64,000 nt of DNA from Treponema sp. C6A8 (lineage in GTDB: Bacteria > Spirochaetota > Spirochaetia > Treponematales > Treponemataceae). The position numbers were made by a program, and so were the translations under genes. The DNA lies in assembly GCF_000619925.1 (NCBI RefSeq), contig NZ_JHVB01000012.1, forward strand, positions 1 through 64,000, written 5' to 3'. Of the stretch, positions 24,773 to 33,858 are shown piece by piece. Each line of letters starts with the position of its first letter. The first letter of the stretch is position 1. The notes beneath the pieces were generated by a model. It ran no database searches and was not told where the DNA came from. It worked only from the letters and a program-made list of their open reading frames with translations.

Positions 24773-25906
24773 TTAAGGCTCCAAAAGCATGAGCTTGTCA
24801 TGCGGGATTCTGGCGTAGAGTTTTTTATCTGTCAGGCTGGCTTCGATTTCTTTCCAGGCGGCTTTTGGGAGTTCCCAGTGAACGAGGGGACGGTCTGCAA
24901 GTGAGAGTGCCTTCTCCGGACGTGTAAGTGCCTCCTTCCCCCCCGCCGGCACTTCCTGCTCAAAGTAAACCGTAAAGGAAAAAGCGTCTTCTATCACGCG
25001 TTTAATGCGGCAGGTAAATACGTTCTCTTTCTGCGCGTCTGCTTCGGTGCATAATTCAAGGTAGTGGGCACGAAAGGCCGCGTAGGGGGCAGCTGAGCTG
25101 TGGCAGGGGGCACCCACATTTGTAAGTTCCCTTTTCCTTCCAACATGCAGCCTTATTCCCCAGTCCAGTGCAAATGCAGTCTCATCATCAAGCCATTGCA
25201 GCCGGCTTATATTCTTGCAGCCCGAAAGCCGCGCCGCTCCCACAGTTGAAGGATTTTCAAAAAAATCATGCTTTTCCACCGGAGCAGAAAGTTTTCCTTT
25301 TTCTGCAAAGGCAGCAATATTCTTTGCCATTCTGAAAGCCTCGTTTCTGTCGTGGGTAACAAGAATTGAAGGGCATTTTTTTTCTTCAAGCAAATCCAAA
25401 ATCAGTCTTTCAAGTTCGGATTTTCGGTTACTGTCGAGAGCCGAAAATGGCTCATCAAAAAGAAAAACTTCCGGCTGAGAAGCAATCAGGCGGGCAAGAG
25501 CAACCCTCTGCTGTTCGCCGCCGGAAAGCTTAGCAGGATAATTATTTTCCTTTCCGCTAAGCCCGAACCGGCTGATTAATTTCTGAACCTCGTCCTTATT
25601 TTTTGCAGTTTCGCTTATATTCTGATAAAGCGTCATGTTGGGAAAGAGGGCGTAATTCTGAAAGAGGTAGCCCACCCGTCTTTTTTGCGGAGGAAGATTG
25701 ATTTTCTTTTCTGAATCAAACAAAATGCGGTCATCAAGAATAATACGGCCGCTGTCAGGACTTTCAATGCCCGCAATGCATTTTAATAGAAGAGATTTAC
25801 CGGCGCCCGACTGACCAAGCACAGCCAGAGTCTGATTATCACTTTCAAAATCAGCGCTTAAAAGAAAGTTACCAAGCCGTTTTTCAATTTTTACAGAAAG
25901 ACTCAT
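24773..25906 (-). CDS. modC: Molybdate ABC transporter ATP-binding protein
   Basis: A 377-residue ABC ATPase. Walker A is GQSGAGKS (32-39), the Q-loop YLFQNYALFP, the signature LSGGEQQR, Walker B VFLFDEP, and the switch His in LVTHDRNEAF. The C-terminal 150 residues form a regulatory region in the position of the Mop/TOBE domain, though divergent and Cys/Ala rich. It powers molybdate uptake with ModA and ModB. The start overlaps modB by 4 nt. Confidence 0.92.
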   Translation of the reverse strand: MSLSVKIEKRLGNFLLSADFESDNQTLAVLGQSGAGKSLLLKCIAGIESPDSGRIILDDRILFDSEKKINLPPQKRRVGYLFQNYALFPNMTLYQNISETAKNKDEVQKLISRFGLSGKENNYPAKLSGGEQQRVALARLIASQPEVFLFDEPFSALDSNRKSELERLILDLLEEKKCPSILVTHDRNEAFRMAKNIAAFAEKGKLSAPVEKHDFFENPSTVGAARLSGCKNISRLQWLDDETAFALDWGIRLHVGRKRELTNVGAPCHSSAAPYAAFRAHYLELCTEADAQKENVFTCRIKRVIEDAFSFTVYFEQEVPAGGKEALTRPEKALSLADRPLVHWELPKAAWKEIEASLTDKKLYARIPHDKLMLLEP

Positions 25907-26568
25907 GCGGTCCTCCTTTTAGAAAAACGCTGGGTTATGACATTCATCAATAGAAGAATAATTGCAGAAAGGGCAAAAATGATTAAAACCCATCTGAGTG
26001 CAAGAGCCTTGTTTCCGCCCTGCATTGCGGTGTAAATTGCAACCGCCATTGTCTGGGTTTTTCCCGGAAGGTTTCCTGCAACCATGATTGTAGCGCCAAA
26101 CTCTCCAAGGGCGCGGGCAAAAGAAAGAATTACGGCAGCGGCAATTCCCGGGAGAGAGACCGGGATCATGATTTTTGTAAAAATGCGGAATTCGCTCATG
26201 CCAAGAGTTCTGGCAGCGGCAATTATGCTGCCGTCAACCTGCTCAAAAGCGCCCCGGGTCGTTCTGTACATGACCGGGAAAGAAACGACTGTTGCCGCAA
26301 AAACTCCGCCGCCCCAGGTAAAAAGCGGATTGATGCCGATTGAAAAAAGAAATTTCCCGAATCCGGCATTGCGGCTGAAAAGCATCAAAAGGAAAAAGCC
26401 CACAACCGTTGGCGGCAGTACAAGAGGAAGAGAAAGCACAGCATCTAAAATGGGACGGGCGCCTTTTGACATTCCCACTCCCCACGCGGCAAAAATTCCA
26501 AGCACAAAAGTAATCAGCGTGGCAGAGAAAGCAATTTTACAGGAAATCAAAAGCGGCGACAAATCCAT
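25903..26568 (-). CDS. modB: Molybdate ABC transporter permease
   Basis: A 221-residue inner-membrane permease with about five to six helices. The LPLVLPPTVVGFFLLMLF segment and the EAA loop (AARTLGMSEFRIFTKIMIPV) are typical of ModB, as is the SFARALGEFGATIMVAGNLP segment with the molybdate-type GEFGA motif. It lies 8 nt after modA and overlaps modC. Confidence 0.94.
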   Translation of the reverse strand: MDLSPLLISCKIAFSATLITFVLGIFAAWGVGMSKGARPILDAVLSLPLVLPPTVVGFFLLMLFSRNAGFGKFLFSIGINPLFTWGGGVFAATVVSFPVMYRTTRGAFEQVDGSIIAAARTLGMSEFRIFTKIMIPVSLPGIAAAVILSFARALGEFGATIMVAGNLPGKTQTMAVAIYTAMQGGNKALALRWVLIIFALSAIILLLMNVITQRFSKRRTA

Positions 26569-26576
26569 GGCAAAAC

Positions 26577-27341
26577 CTATTTTTTCAGGGTGACAAAGCC
26601 GGCTTTTTCAAAAATCGCCTTTGCCTTATCTGAATATAAAAAAGCTTCAAACTTTTGGGCTGTCTCTTTATGACGGCTGTTTTCTACGATTCCAACCGGA
26701 TAAATCACTGGCGGGCAGGAGCCTTCCGGTGCTTCTGCGACTACACGAATTTTCTGACTTACGGCCGCATCGGTTGCGTAAACAAGACCGCAGTCACATG
26801 CTGCTTCTTCTACCCATGAAAGTACGGTGCGTACGTCGCTGGCAAAGTTTGCCTTTTTGCTGACAGATTCCCAGCTTCCAAGTTTCTGGCAGATTGCCTT
26901 TGTGTACTGGCCTGCAGGAACACTGTCCGGCTCACCGATGGCAATCATTTTTACTTCAGGCAAAGTTAAATCTTCAAAAGAAGAAAGTTTCAGGCTGCTG
27001 TCTTTTGGAAGAATAAGCACAACTTTGTTTTCCAGAAGATTTGAAACGCTGCCCTCTTCCATCAGATTTTTTTCTACAAGAGCTTTCATCTGCTTTGTGG
27101 CGGCAGAAATAAAAAGGTCACAAGGTGCACCGGCTTCAATCTGAGCCTGAAGTGCCCCCGACCCGCCAAAAGAAAAAAGCAGTTTTACATCAGAATTTTC
27201 TTTTTCATATTCATTTTTCAGCTGGGCACAAACGTCGGTAAGAGAAGCCGCCGCAAGAATTGTAAGTTCAGTTTTTTTGGATTTACTACAGCCAGTAATC
27301 AGACTGCTGAGCAAGCCGACAGCCAAAAGCATTTTTTTCAT
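26577..27341 (-). CDS. modA: Molybdate-binding lipoprotein
   Basis: A 254-residue periplasmic binding protein. The signal peptide ends in a lipobox, LITGCSKSK (Cys18). The oxyanion-binding residues lie in LAAASLTDV and [16 protein letters not shown], followed by [12 protein letters not shown]. The [20 protein letters not shown] block is typical of ModA. It captures molybdate (or tungstate) for ModBC. The ATG overlaps moaC by 4 nt. Confidence 0.93.
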   Translation of the reverse strand: MKKMLLAVGLLSSLITGCSKSKKTELTILAAASLTDVCAQLKNEYEKENSDVKLLFSFGGSGALQAQIEAGAPCDLFISAATKQMKALVEKNLMEEGSVSNLLENKVVLILPKDSSLKLSSFEDLTLPEVKMIAIGEPDSVPAGQYTKAICQKLGSWESVSKKANFASDVRTVLSWVEEAACDCGLVYATDAAVSQKIRVVAEAPEGSCPPVIYPVGIVENSRHKETAQKFEAFLYSDKAKAIFEKAGFVTLKK

Positions 27342-27826
27342 TTTACAGCCTCACTTCGAATAAAATGCCCCGATTTTCCGCCGGATTTTTCTTCAAGATG
27401 AATTTGACCGATTTCCATAGTCTTATCGATTGCCTTACACATATCGTAAATCGTAAGAAGGGCTGTGCTGACTCCTGTCAGGGCTTCCATTTCCGCCCCG
27501 GTTTTTCCGCAGAGCTTTACAGAACAAAAGCAGCGGATTTGATTTTTTTCCGGGCAGAGCTCAAAATCAACTGCAACCTTTGAAAGCAAAAGGGTGTGGC
27601 AGAGAGGAATAAGCTCCGGAGTTTTTTTTGCAGCCATAATTCCCGCGATTCTGGCGGTGGCAAGAACATTTCCCTTTGGAACAGCGTCCTTCTGGATTGC
27701 CTCCATCACTTCACTGCTCACAGAAATAATTCCGCTTGCAAGGGCAAAGCGTTCTGTTTCATTTTTCTGGCTTACGTCCACCATGGACGCATTTCCGTTT
27801 TTATCTAAATGTGTAAAATTATTCAT
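27338..27826 (-). CDS. moaC: Cyclic pyranopterin monophosphate synthase
   Basis: A 162-residue MoaC, which turns the MoaA product into cyclic pyranopterin monophosphate. Family blocks include [38 protein letters not shown] (with the catalytic region), [20 protein letters not shown] and [16 protein letters not shown] choose the ATG at 27826 ([19 protein letters not shown]) because GGAGAAA lies 8 nt upstream and the length then equals the family's; the open frame continues upstream into the preceding gene. Confidence 0.95.
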   Translation of the reverse strand: MNNFTHLDKNGNASMVDVSQKNETERFALASGIISVSSEVMEAIQKDAVPKGNVLATARIAGIMAAKKTPELIPLCHTLLLSKVAVDFELCPEKNQIRCFCSVKLCGKTGAEMEALTGVSTALLTIYDMCKAIDKTMEIGQIHLEEKSGGKSGHFIRSEAVK

Positions 27827-27842
27827 AGATGCTTTCTCCATT

Positions 27843-28883
27843 TTAGTTCGCCTTTCCAAATCCGCAGTTAGGATAGGTGCAGTTTTTGCATCCCAGACAA
27901 AGTCCGCCTTCTCCATATCTATTCAAATCAGCTGCTGTCAGACATTCTCCTGCAAGCAGGCGAGGCAATACCAGATCAAAAATCGTTCGTCCTGCATACA
28001 TCACGCAGCCAGGGAGTCCAAGAACTGGAATCTGTTTATTATTATACTCCAGATATGAAAGCAAAAACATAGCGCCGGGAAGCACTGGTGCTCCATAAGA
28101 AATAATTTTTGCTCCACAAGCCTTAACGGCACCTGGGGTCCTGTCGTCAGGGTCAACACTCATTCCGCCGGAACACAAAATCATATCTACGTCCTTGTCT
28201 GCAAAAGAAAGAATGTCAGTTTTTATTGCTTCAAGTTCGTCGCCCGGAAAAGTCTGTCCGATAATTTCTGCATTAAATTCAAAAAGTTTACTTTTTATTA
28301 CTTTTCCAAAGCCGTCTTTTATAAGTCCTTTTTTTATCTCATTTCCGGTCGTAACAAGTCCGATTTTTTTCAGCTTAAAGGGAAGAATTTGCAAAAGGGG
28401 GGTAGAGCCGGCAGTCTTTTTTGCACGTTTCATTTTTTCTTCTTCAATTACAAGAGGAATAATTCGGGTTCCGCAAAGTTTATCACCGTTATGAACTACA
28501 GTATTTCCGTGAATTGTCGCAATCATCATTTCACCAAGGCTGTTTACTTCAAAAAGTTTTTGAGAATTGATTTTAAAAAGTCCGTCTGTTGCAGCAAAGA
28601 TTTCAATTTTACCTTCGCTTGGTTCGGAAGCCTTCAGTGTACTGGAATTTCCCATGCAAATATCACGCAGAATCTCAGCAGCTTCATCTTCATGGAGAAT
28701 TCCTTCGTGTCTTTCCCAAACGTAAAGATTTTCTTTACCCACAGAAAGCAAAATTGGAATGTCGTCTGCCTGTACAATGTGGCCTTTTTTGAAAACGGGT
28801 CCTTTTTTCTTTCCGGGGATAATTTGTGTTATATCGTGGCAGAGAACGTGGCCTGCAGCCTCTTCAGTTTTTATACATTTCAT
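27843..28883 (-). CDS. MoeA-like molybdopterin-binding protein with Cys-rich tail
   Basis: A 346-residue protein. The central MoCF-biosynthesis domain ([39 protein letters not shown]) resembles MoeA/MogA, and the N-terminal part ([20 protein letters not shown]) resembles the MoeA N-terminal region. The C-terminus carries a [16 protein letters not shown] cluster of four cysteines in 16 residues, suggesting a metal or Fe-S site. Stand-alone proteins of this kind accompany molybdoenzymes in anaerobes. Its start overlaps the mobAB stop by 1 nt. It is distinct from the canonical moeA at 29963. Confidence 0.85.
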   Translation of the reverse strand: MKCIKTEEAAGHVLCHDITQIIPGKKKGPVFKKGHIVQADDIPILLSVGKENLYVWERHEGILHEDEAAEILRDICMGNSSTLKASEPSEGKIEIFAATDGLFKINSQKLFEVNSLGEMMIATIHGNTVVHNGDKLCGTRIIPLVIEEEKMKRAKKTAGSTPLLQILPFKLKKIGLVTTGNEIKKGLIKDGFGKVIKSKLFEFNAEIIGQTFPGDELEAIKTDILSFADKDVDMILCSGGMSVDPDDRTPGAVKACGAKIISYGAPVLPGAMFLLSYLEYNNKQIPVLGLPGCVMYAGRTIFDLVLPRLLAGECLTAADLNRYGEGGLCLGCKNCTYPNCGFGKAN

Positions 28884-29959
28884 TATTTATTCCTCAACAA
28901 GTAAGCTTCAATTATTTCAAAAATTTCTTTAGGATCGTAACCATCCCGCGCGATGCAAATCACAGGATTTTTACAAACTGATTTTTCACTCACGCCGCTT
29001 CGCAGAACTTCAACTTTCGGGTAATCGGAATCCTTTACTCCTTCAAGAATGATAAAATCGGGCGGGCAAGGAAGCGATTTGATTTGATTTATGAGATTAT
29101 TCAGAATATTTCTGCCGCCAGTTCCTGCAGACGTCTTTGTCCCAAACATAAAACGTTTATCTGAAAAAATGCCAGTTGCTACAGCTCCTGCCTGGTCAAA
29201 AAGAAAAGTATCCGTTCCAGGCGCGTCTGTAAAACAGTCGTGCCCGTCGTGCTTGATTACTGCAACGCTGTAGCCCTGCTTTTTGATTTCGCCGATCAGA
29301 GCAAGAATCATCCGGGTCTTTCCGCTATTTTTGATTCCACTCACGGCAAAAATAAATGGCTTTTGCAAAGCGGCATATTCTTGGGGCGTATTTACGTTCA
29401 AAAAGTTTTTTTGGTTTAGCGAGGATTTTTCTATTGAGATGAACTTTGTTGGTACTTTTTCGAATAAAAGGGAAAGTTTCAGGTTTCCCCCGGCAAGTTG
29501 ATTTTCTACCGTCGGCAACACTGATTTTTTATAGACAGCGCAAAGCGGCTGCTCGTGTCCATCCATAAGTGGCACATAACAATCATAATCTGAGCAGAAA
29601 AATTCCTCGATGTATTGTGGAAGCTCTTTTGTCATGAAAGGCATGTCAACTGCACAGACAAAAACAAAATCATTTTTACTTTCTGTAAGCGCGCGGCGTA
29701 TTCCTTCAAGAGGGCCTTTGTCGTGATTCTCATCTATGATGATTTTGATTTTTTCGCCATATTTTCCTAAGTCATATTGATTTTCATATTTCGCACTCAC
29801 AAGAATCTGGTCAAAGGCAGAAAATTCTTCAATCAGTCTTTCAAGAAAAGTTTTTCCCTTGTAAGTCAGAAGTACCTTATTCTGTCCCATGCGGGAACTT
29901 TTTCCCCCGGCAAGGATGGCAATAGAAAGTGGAATATTTTTTGAAAGAAAATCTGTCAT
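28883..29959 (-). CDS. MobA-MobB fusion, guanylyl transfer to molybdopterin
   Basis: A 358-residue fusion. Residues about 10-200 are MobA (AILAGGKSSRMGQNK, then DMPFMTKELP), the nucleotidyltransferase that makes the guanine dinucleotide cofactor. Residues about 203-358 are MobB, with P-loop GIKNSGKT and VIKHDGHDCFTDAPGTDTFL. The bis-MGD form is what formate dehydrogenases use, so the gene matches the enzyme encoded upstream. It is 3 nt after moeA. Confidence 0.92.
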   Translation of the reverse strand: MTDFLSKNIPLSIAILAGGKSSRMGQNKVLLTYKGKTFLERLIEEFSAFDQILVSAKYENQYDLGKYGEKIKIIIDENHDKGPLEGIRRALTESKNDFVFVCAVDMPFMTKELPQYIEEFFCSDYDCYVPLMDGHEQPLCAVYKKSVLPTVENQLAGGNLKLSLLFEKVPTKFISIEKSSLNQKNFLNVNTPQEYAALQKPFIFAVSGIKNSGKTRMILALIGEIKKQGYSVAVIKHDGHDCFTDAPGTDTFLFDQAGAVATGIFSDKRFMFGTKTSAGTGGRNILNNLINQIKSLPCPPDFIILEGVKDSDYPKVEVLRSGVSEKSVCKNPVICIARDGYDPKEIFEIIEAYLLRNK

Positions 29960-29962
29960 ATC

Positions 29963-31159
29963 CTAATCCTTAATCATCCAGACGGTCACTTTATCACCTT
30001 TTTTGAAAGCTTTACCTGCCGGTAAATCGATATAGCAATTGCATTCTGTCAAATTACTGATAACAGACGACGCGTGATTTTCTACCGGAAGATTTACAAA
30101 TCCGTTTTCAAAGTAAGCGCGTACAAAGCGGCGAAGTTTATTGATTTTTTCATAAGGTGTATTTAGGATTGCGATTTTTTTTTGAGTAGAAAGTTCTTTG
30201 CAACCAGTTAACAATGAGATTGCGTGATAAAAATAGATGTCAAAATTGACAAGGGCAGCATAGGGGTTACCAGAAAGACTTAAGAGTAATTTTCCGGTAA
30301 GCAGACTTGCAAGGGTAGGTGTGCCCGGCTGTATATTCACGTGAGAAAAAAGTTTTTGTGCAGCAAGGGAATTCAAAACTTCTGGAAGATAATCTTTTTT
30401 GCCTACAGAAACGCCGCCGGTGGTGATAATAATATCTGCTTTGCGTGCGGCAATTTTTATAGCAGAAAAAATTTCTTTTTCGTCATCCTTTACAATTTGA
30501 TTTACTGTTACAGTTTGTCCTGCAGACTGAACGGCACAAGAAAGCATTGGCGCAATGCTGGAATATATTTTTCCGGATGCGAGAGTTTTCCCAGCTTCAA
30601 GGAGCTCACTTCCTGTAGTGATTATTGAGACTTTTACTTTACGTCGGACTTCGATTTCAGCAATTCCAAGGCTTGCAAGAAGCCCTATGTGAGCCCGCCC
30701 GATTTTAGTTCCGGCTTTAAGAACAAGAGAGTCTTTTTTTATGTCTTCACCCAGGGCGCAGTAGTTCTGTCCGACACGGACGGATTTGTAGATGCGGACT
30801 TTCTTCTCACCATAGTCGGTGTCTTCCTGCATTACAACGGCATCAAAGCCATTGGGAACGGGCGAACCGGTCATCACGCGGATGGCACCTTCCTCATGCG
30901 CTTTCTTCTGCCAATCCCCCGCAAAAAGCTGTCCCGTAACATTCAATATCACCGGGGTCTCCGCAGACGCCCCCTCGAGGTCAGCAGCCCTTACAGCATA
31001 TCCGTCCATGGCAGACTTTGCGAAAGGAGGCACATTTATCGGGGCAAATATGTCACAAGCGGCAATCCGGCCATAAGCTTCAGAAATCTGGCAGAATTCC
31101 GTTTCTTCAATCGGTTTTAGCGCATTTTTAAGTATAGAAACGGCTTCTTCAATTTCCAT
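29963..31159 (-). CDS. moeA: Molybdopterin molybdotransferase
   Basis: A 398-residue MoeA, which inserts molybdenum into adenylylated molybdopterin. The N-terminal block FAKSAMDGYAVRAADLEGAS and MTGSPVPNGFDAVVMQEDTD are conserved, as are VSIITTGSELLEAGKTLASG and ITTGGVSVGKKDYLPEVL in the MoCF domain. A C-terminal beta-barrel completes the protein. Its start overlaps the fdhA stop by 1 nt (TAATG). Confidence 0.95.
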   Translation of the reverse strand: MEIEEAVSILKNALKPIEETEFCQISEAYGRIAACDIFAPINVPPFAKSAMDGYAVRAADLEGASAETPVILNVTGQLFAGDWQKKAHEEGAIRVMTGSPVPNGFDAVVMQEDTDYGEKKVRIYKSVRVGQNYCALGEDIKKDSLVLKAGTKIGRAHIGLLASLGIAEIEVRRKVKVSIITTGSELLEAGKTLASGKIYSSIAPMLSCAVQSAGQTVTVNQIVKDDEKEIFSAIKIAARKADIIITTGGVSVGKKDYLPEVLNSLAAQKLFSHVNIQPGTPTLASLLTGKLLLSLSGNPYAALVNFDIYFYHAISLLTGCKELSTQKKIAILNTPYEKINKLRRFVRAYFENGFVNLPVENHASSVISNLTECNCYIDLPAGKAFKKGDKVTVWMIKD

Positions 31160-33858
31160 TAAAGCTTCTCCAGTCTTACTGCACAGACTTTGAATTCAGG
31201 AATGCGGGCAAACTCGTCAAGGGCAGCGTTAGTCAAAACATTGGCAGGAGAATCCGGGAAGTGGAATGGCATCCAGGTTTCACCTTCAGAGCATTTTCTT
31301 CCAACGCGGGCAGTAGCCGTAATTGAGCCGCGGCGGCTTGTAACACGGATTTTTTCTCCGTTTTTAAAGCCCAGCTTTTCTGCATCCTTATAGTTCACTT
31401 CAATAAAGCCTTCGCCGGCGATTTCGTTTAATCCAGGGGCGCGGGCTGTCATAGCGGCAGCATTGTACTGGTACAAAATGCGTCCGGTTGTAAGGAAATA
31501 TGGATATTCTTCATCAGGAAGCTCTGCCGCAGGCTTGTAAACCGCAGGGTACAAAAGGGCTCTGCCGCGGACTGGCTTTCCAACGTGCATAATCGGTGTA
31601 CCAGGCTGGTCTTTTTCCTTACAAGGCCACTGAAGGCTTTCTCCGGCATCAAGTCTGGCAAATGAAATTCCGTGCATGCTTGGTGTCAGCTCTGCAACCT
31701 CATCCATAATCTGAGACGGTGTAAGGTAAGGCTGCTTGTAGCCCATTGCATTCATCAAATCAATCAGAATGTCGGTGTCCGGCCTCATATTGCCAGGGAC
31801 TGTAACTGCCTTTCTGATTCTCTGAACGCGGCGTTCTGTATTTGTAAAGGTTCCTTCCTTTTCTGTGTAGCTGATTGCAGGAAGAATTACGTCCGCATAT
31901 TCAGCAGTTTTTGTCATAAAGAGGTCCTGAACTACAAAGAATTCAAGGCTTTCAAGCGCTTTGATGATGTGGTGAGTATCAGGGTCAGAAACAACAGGGT
32001 CTTCACCGCAGATATAAAGGCCTTTAATATCACCCTTGATTGCGGCCGGGAAAACTTCAGTTGCCTTTAAGCCGGGTTTCGGGCTCAAAGGAACGCCCCA
32101 TGCCTTTTCAAACTTGGCGCGGACTTCATCATTATCAACCTTCTGGTAGCCCGGGTAATCTGTCGGCTGGGCCCCCATGTCACAGGCGCCCTGAACATTG
32201 TTCTGACCGCGCAAAGGATTTACACCACAGCCGCTCTTTCCAAGCTTTCCGCATAGCAGAGCCATGTTGCTCATACTCATTACGCCTTCAGTTCCGCTTG
32301 AATGTTCTGTAACACCAAGACAGTAGATGATTGGTGCCTTCTTCGCTGTGGCATACATGCGGGCAGCTTCACGAAGCTTATCAGGATCTATATGGCAGAT
32401 TTCTCCTACCTTTTCAGGAGTATAATCAGCTACCAGCTTTTTAATTTCCTCAAAGCCTTCGGTGAAATCCTTTACATAGCTTTCATCAATCAGATTTTCT
32501 TCTATCATCACATGCATCATGCCGTTTGCAAATGCAACATTAGTTCCCGGACGAAGCTTTAAGTGAATATCGGCCTTTGAGGCAAGTCCGATACTGCGAG
32601 GGTCAACTACAATCAGCCGGGTTCCCTTTTCCACTGCCTGACGAATCTGCATTCCGACAACAGGATGGGCTTCTTCCGGATTCGAGCCGACAAGAAGAAT
32701 GCAGTCCACATCGTGAGTGATGTCGTAAATCGGATTTGTCATTGCGCCGCTTCCCAGTGTTTTTGCAAGACCTGCAACAGTAGCGGAATGGCAGACACGG
32801 GCACAATTATCGGTGTTGTTGGTTTCAAAACAGGTACGAACCATCTTCTGAACCATGTAAATATCTTCGTTTGCAGAACGTGAGCAGGCAAAACCCGCAA
32901 GCGAGTCCCCGCCGTACTTCTTTTTAAGTTCCATAAAACGTTCTGCGGTATAAGAAATCGCTTTTTCCCAGCTGACTTCTTCAAACTTGCCTGTTTTCCT
33001 GTTTTTAATCAGCGGTTGAGTCAATCTGTCCGGCGAGTGAACAAAATCAAAGCTTCCAGATTTTCCCTTTACGCACAAAAGTCCGTGATTTGAAGGACCA
33101 TCGGCAGCTTCTACGTTCACAATTTTATTATCTTTTACGACAAGATAATACTGGCAGCCTGTTGCGCAGTGAGGGCAGGTTGTAAGAACTTTTTTTACTT
33201 CCCACTCGCGGTAATGCTGCTGGCGTTTCATCGTAAGGGCGCCAGTCGGGCAGGCAGCGGCACAGTTTCCGCAGGATTCACAGTTTGTCGCCTTCCAGTT
33301 TTCGCCAAAAGGGGCTTCAACCAAATGGAAAACGCCGGTTCTTCCACTTTGCAGCGTATGATTACATGCAGCCTTGTTACATGCGCTTATGCAGGCCTGG
33401 CAGTGTACACATTTAAGCGGGTCATAAGCGATGTAAGGATTTGAATCCAGAATCGGGAATTTATTTTTCAGCTTAGTACGCGAACCGTAATATTCAGATT
33501 CGCGTACTTCATATTTATTGCAAAGATACTGAAGGCGGCATACACCATTTTCAGGACAATTCATACAGTCTACCTGGTGATTAGAAAGCAAAAGTTTGAG
33601 CATTTCCTTTCTATATGAAGTAAGTTTTTCGCTTTCAGTATGAATTACAGCTCCATTAGTAACAGGAGTTTTGCAGGATGCAATAAGACAATCTAATCCT
33701 TCGACTTCTACCATGCAAAGCCGGCAGGATCCAATTTCATTAATTCCTTTTAGATAGCAGAGGGTAGGGATGTCAATTCCATTTTGTCTTGCAGCTTCAA
33801 GGATGCTTGTATTTTCTTCAACATTTATTGATTTTTCGTTAATTGTACAGGAAATCAT
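31159..33858 (-). CDS. Formate dehydrogenase catalytic subunit with NuoG-like N-terminus
   Basis: An 899-residue molybdoenzyme oxidising formate to CO2, or the reverse. N-terminal order: a [2Fe-2S] ferredoxin domain (CYLKGINEIGSCRLCMVEVE), a His-Cys3 NuoG-type cluster (HQVDCMNCPENGVC), two [4Fe-4S] motifs (CVHCQACISACN; CESCGNCAAACP), then the CPHCATGC cluster and the bis-MGD domain. The metal ligand is Cys356 (RVCHSATVAGL), encoded TGC, so this is the cysteine and not the selenocysteine form. The start at 33858 follows AGGAGGAAGAGG and gives the usual N-terminus. It overlaps the upstream subunit by 4 nt. No signal peptide is seen, so it is cytoplasmic. Confidence 0.93.
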   Translation of the reverse strand: MISCTINEKSINVEENTSILEAARQNGIDIPTLCYLKGINEIGSCRLCMVEVEGLDCLIASCKTPVTNGAVIHTESEKLTSYRKEMLKLLLSNHQVDCMNCPENGVCRLQYLCNKYEVRESEYYGSRTKLKNKFPILDSNPYIAYDPLKCVHCQACISACNKAACNHTLQSGRTGVFHLVEAPFGENWKATNCESCGNCAAACPTGALTMKRQQHYREWEVKKVLTTCPHCATGCQYYLVVKDNKIVNVEAADGPSNHGLLCVKGKSGSFDFVHSPDRLTQPLIKNRKTGKFEEVSWEKAISYTAERFMELKKKYGGDSLAGFACSRSANEDIYMVQKMVRTCFETNNTDNCARVCHSATVAGLAKTLGSGAMTNPIYDITHDVDCILLVGSNPEEAHPVVGMQIRQAVEKGTRLIVVDPRSIGLASKADIHLKLRPGTNVAFANGMMHVMIEENLIDESYVKDFTEGFEEIKKLVADYTPEKVGEICHIDPDKLREAARMYATAKKAPIIYCLGVTEHSSGTEGVMSMSNMALLCGKLGKSGCGVNPLRGQNNVQGACDMGAQPTDYPGYQKVDNDEVRAKFEKAWGVPLSPKPGLKATEVFPAAIKGDIKGLYICGEDPVVSDPDTHHIIKALESLEFFVVQDLFMTKTAEYADVILPAISYTEKEGTFTNTERRVQRIRKAVTVPGNMRPDTDILIDLMNAMGYKQPYLTPSQIMDEVAELTPSMHGISFARLDAGESLQWPCKEKDQPGTPIMHVGKPVRGRALLYPAVYKPAAELPDEEYPYFLTTGRILYQYNAAAMTARAPGLNEIAGEGFIEVNYKDAEKLGFKNGEKIRVTSRRGSITATARVGRKCSEGETWMPFHFPDSPANVLTNAALDEFARIPEFKVCAVRLEKL

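Noticed and set aside
32791..32793. Possible selenocysteine codon in formate dehydrogenase
   Set aside because: The active-site codon reads TGC on the minus strand, so it is ordinary cysteine.
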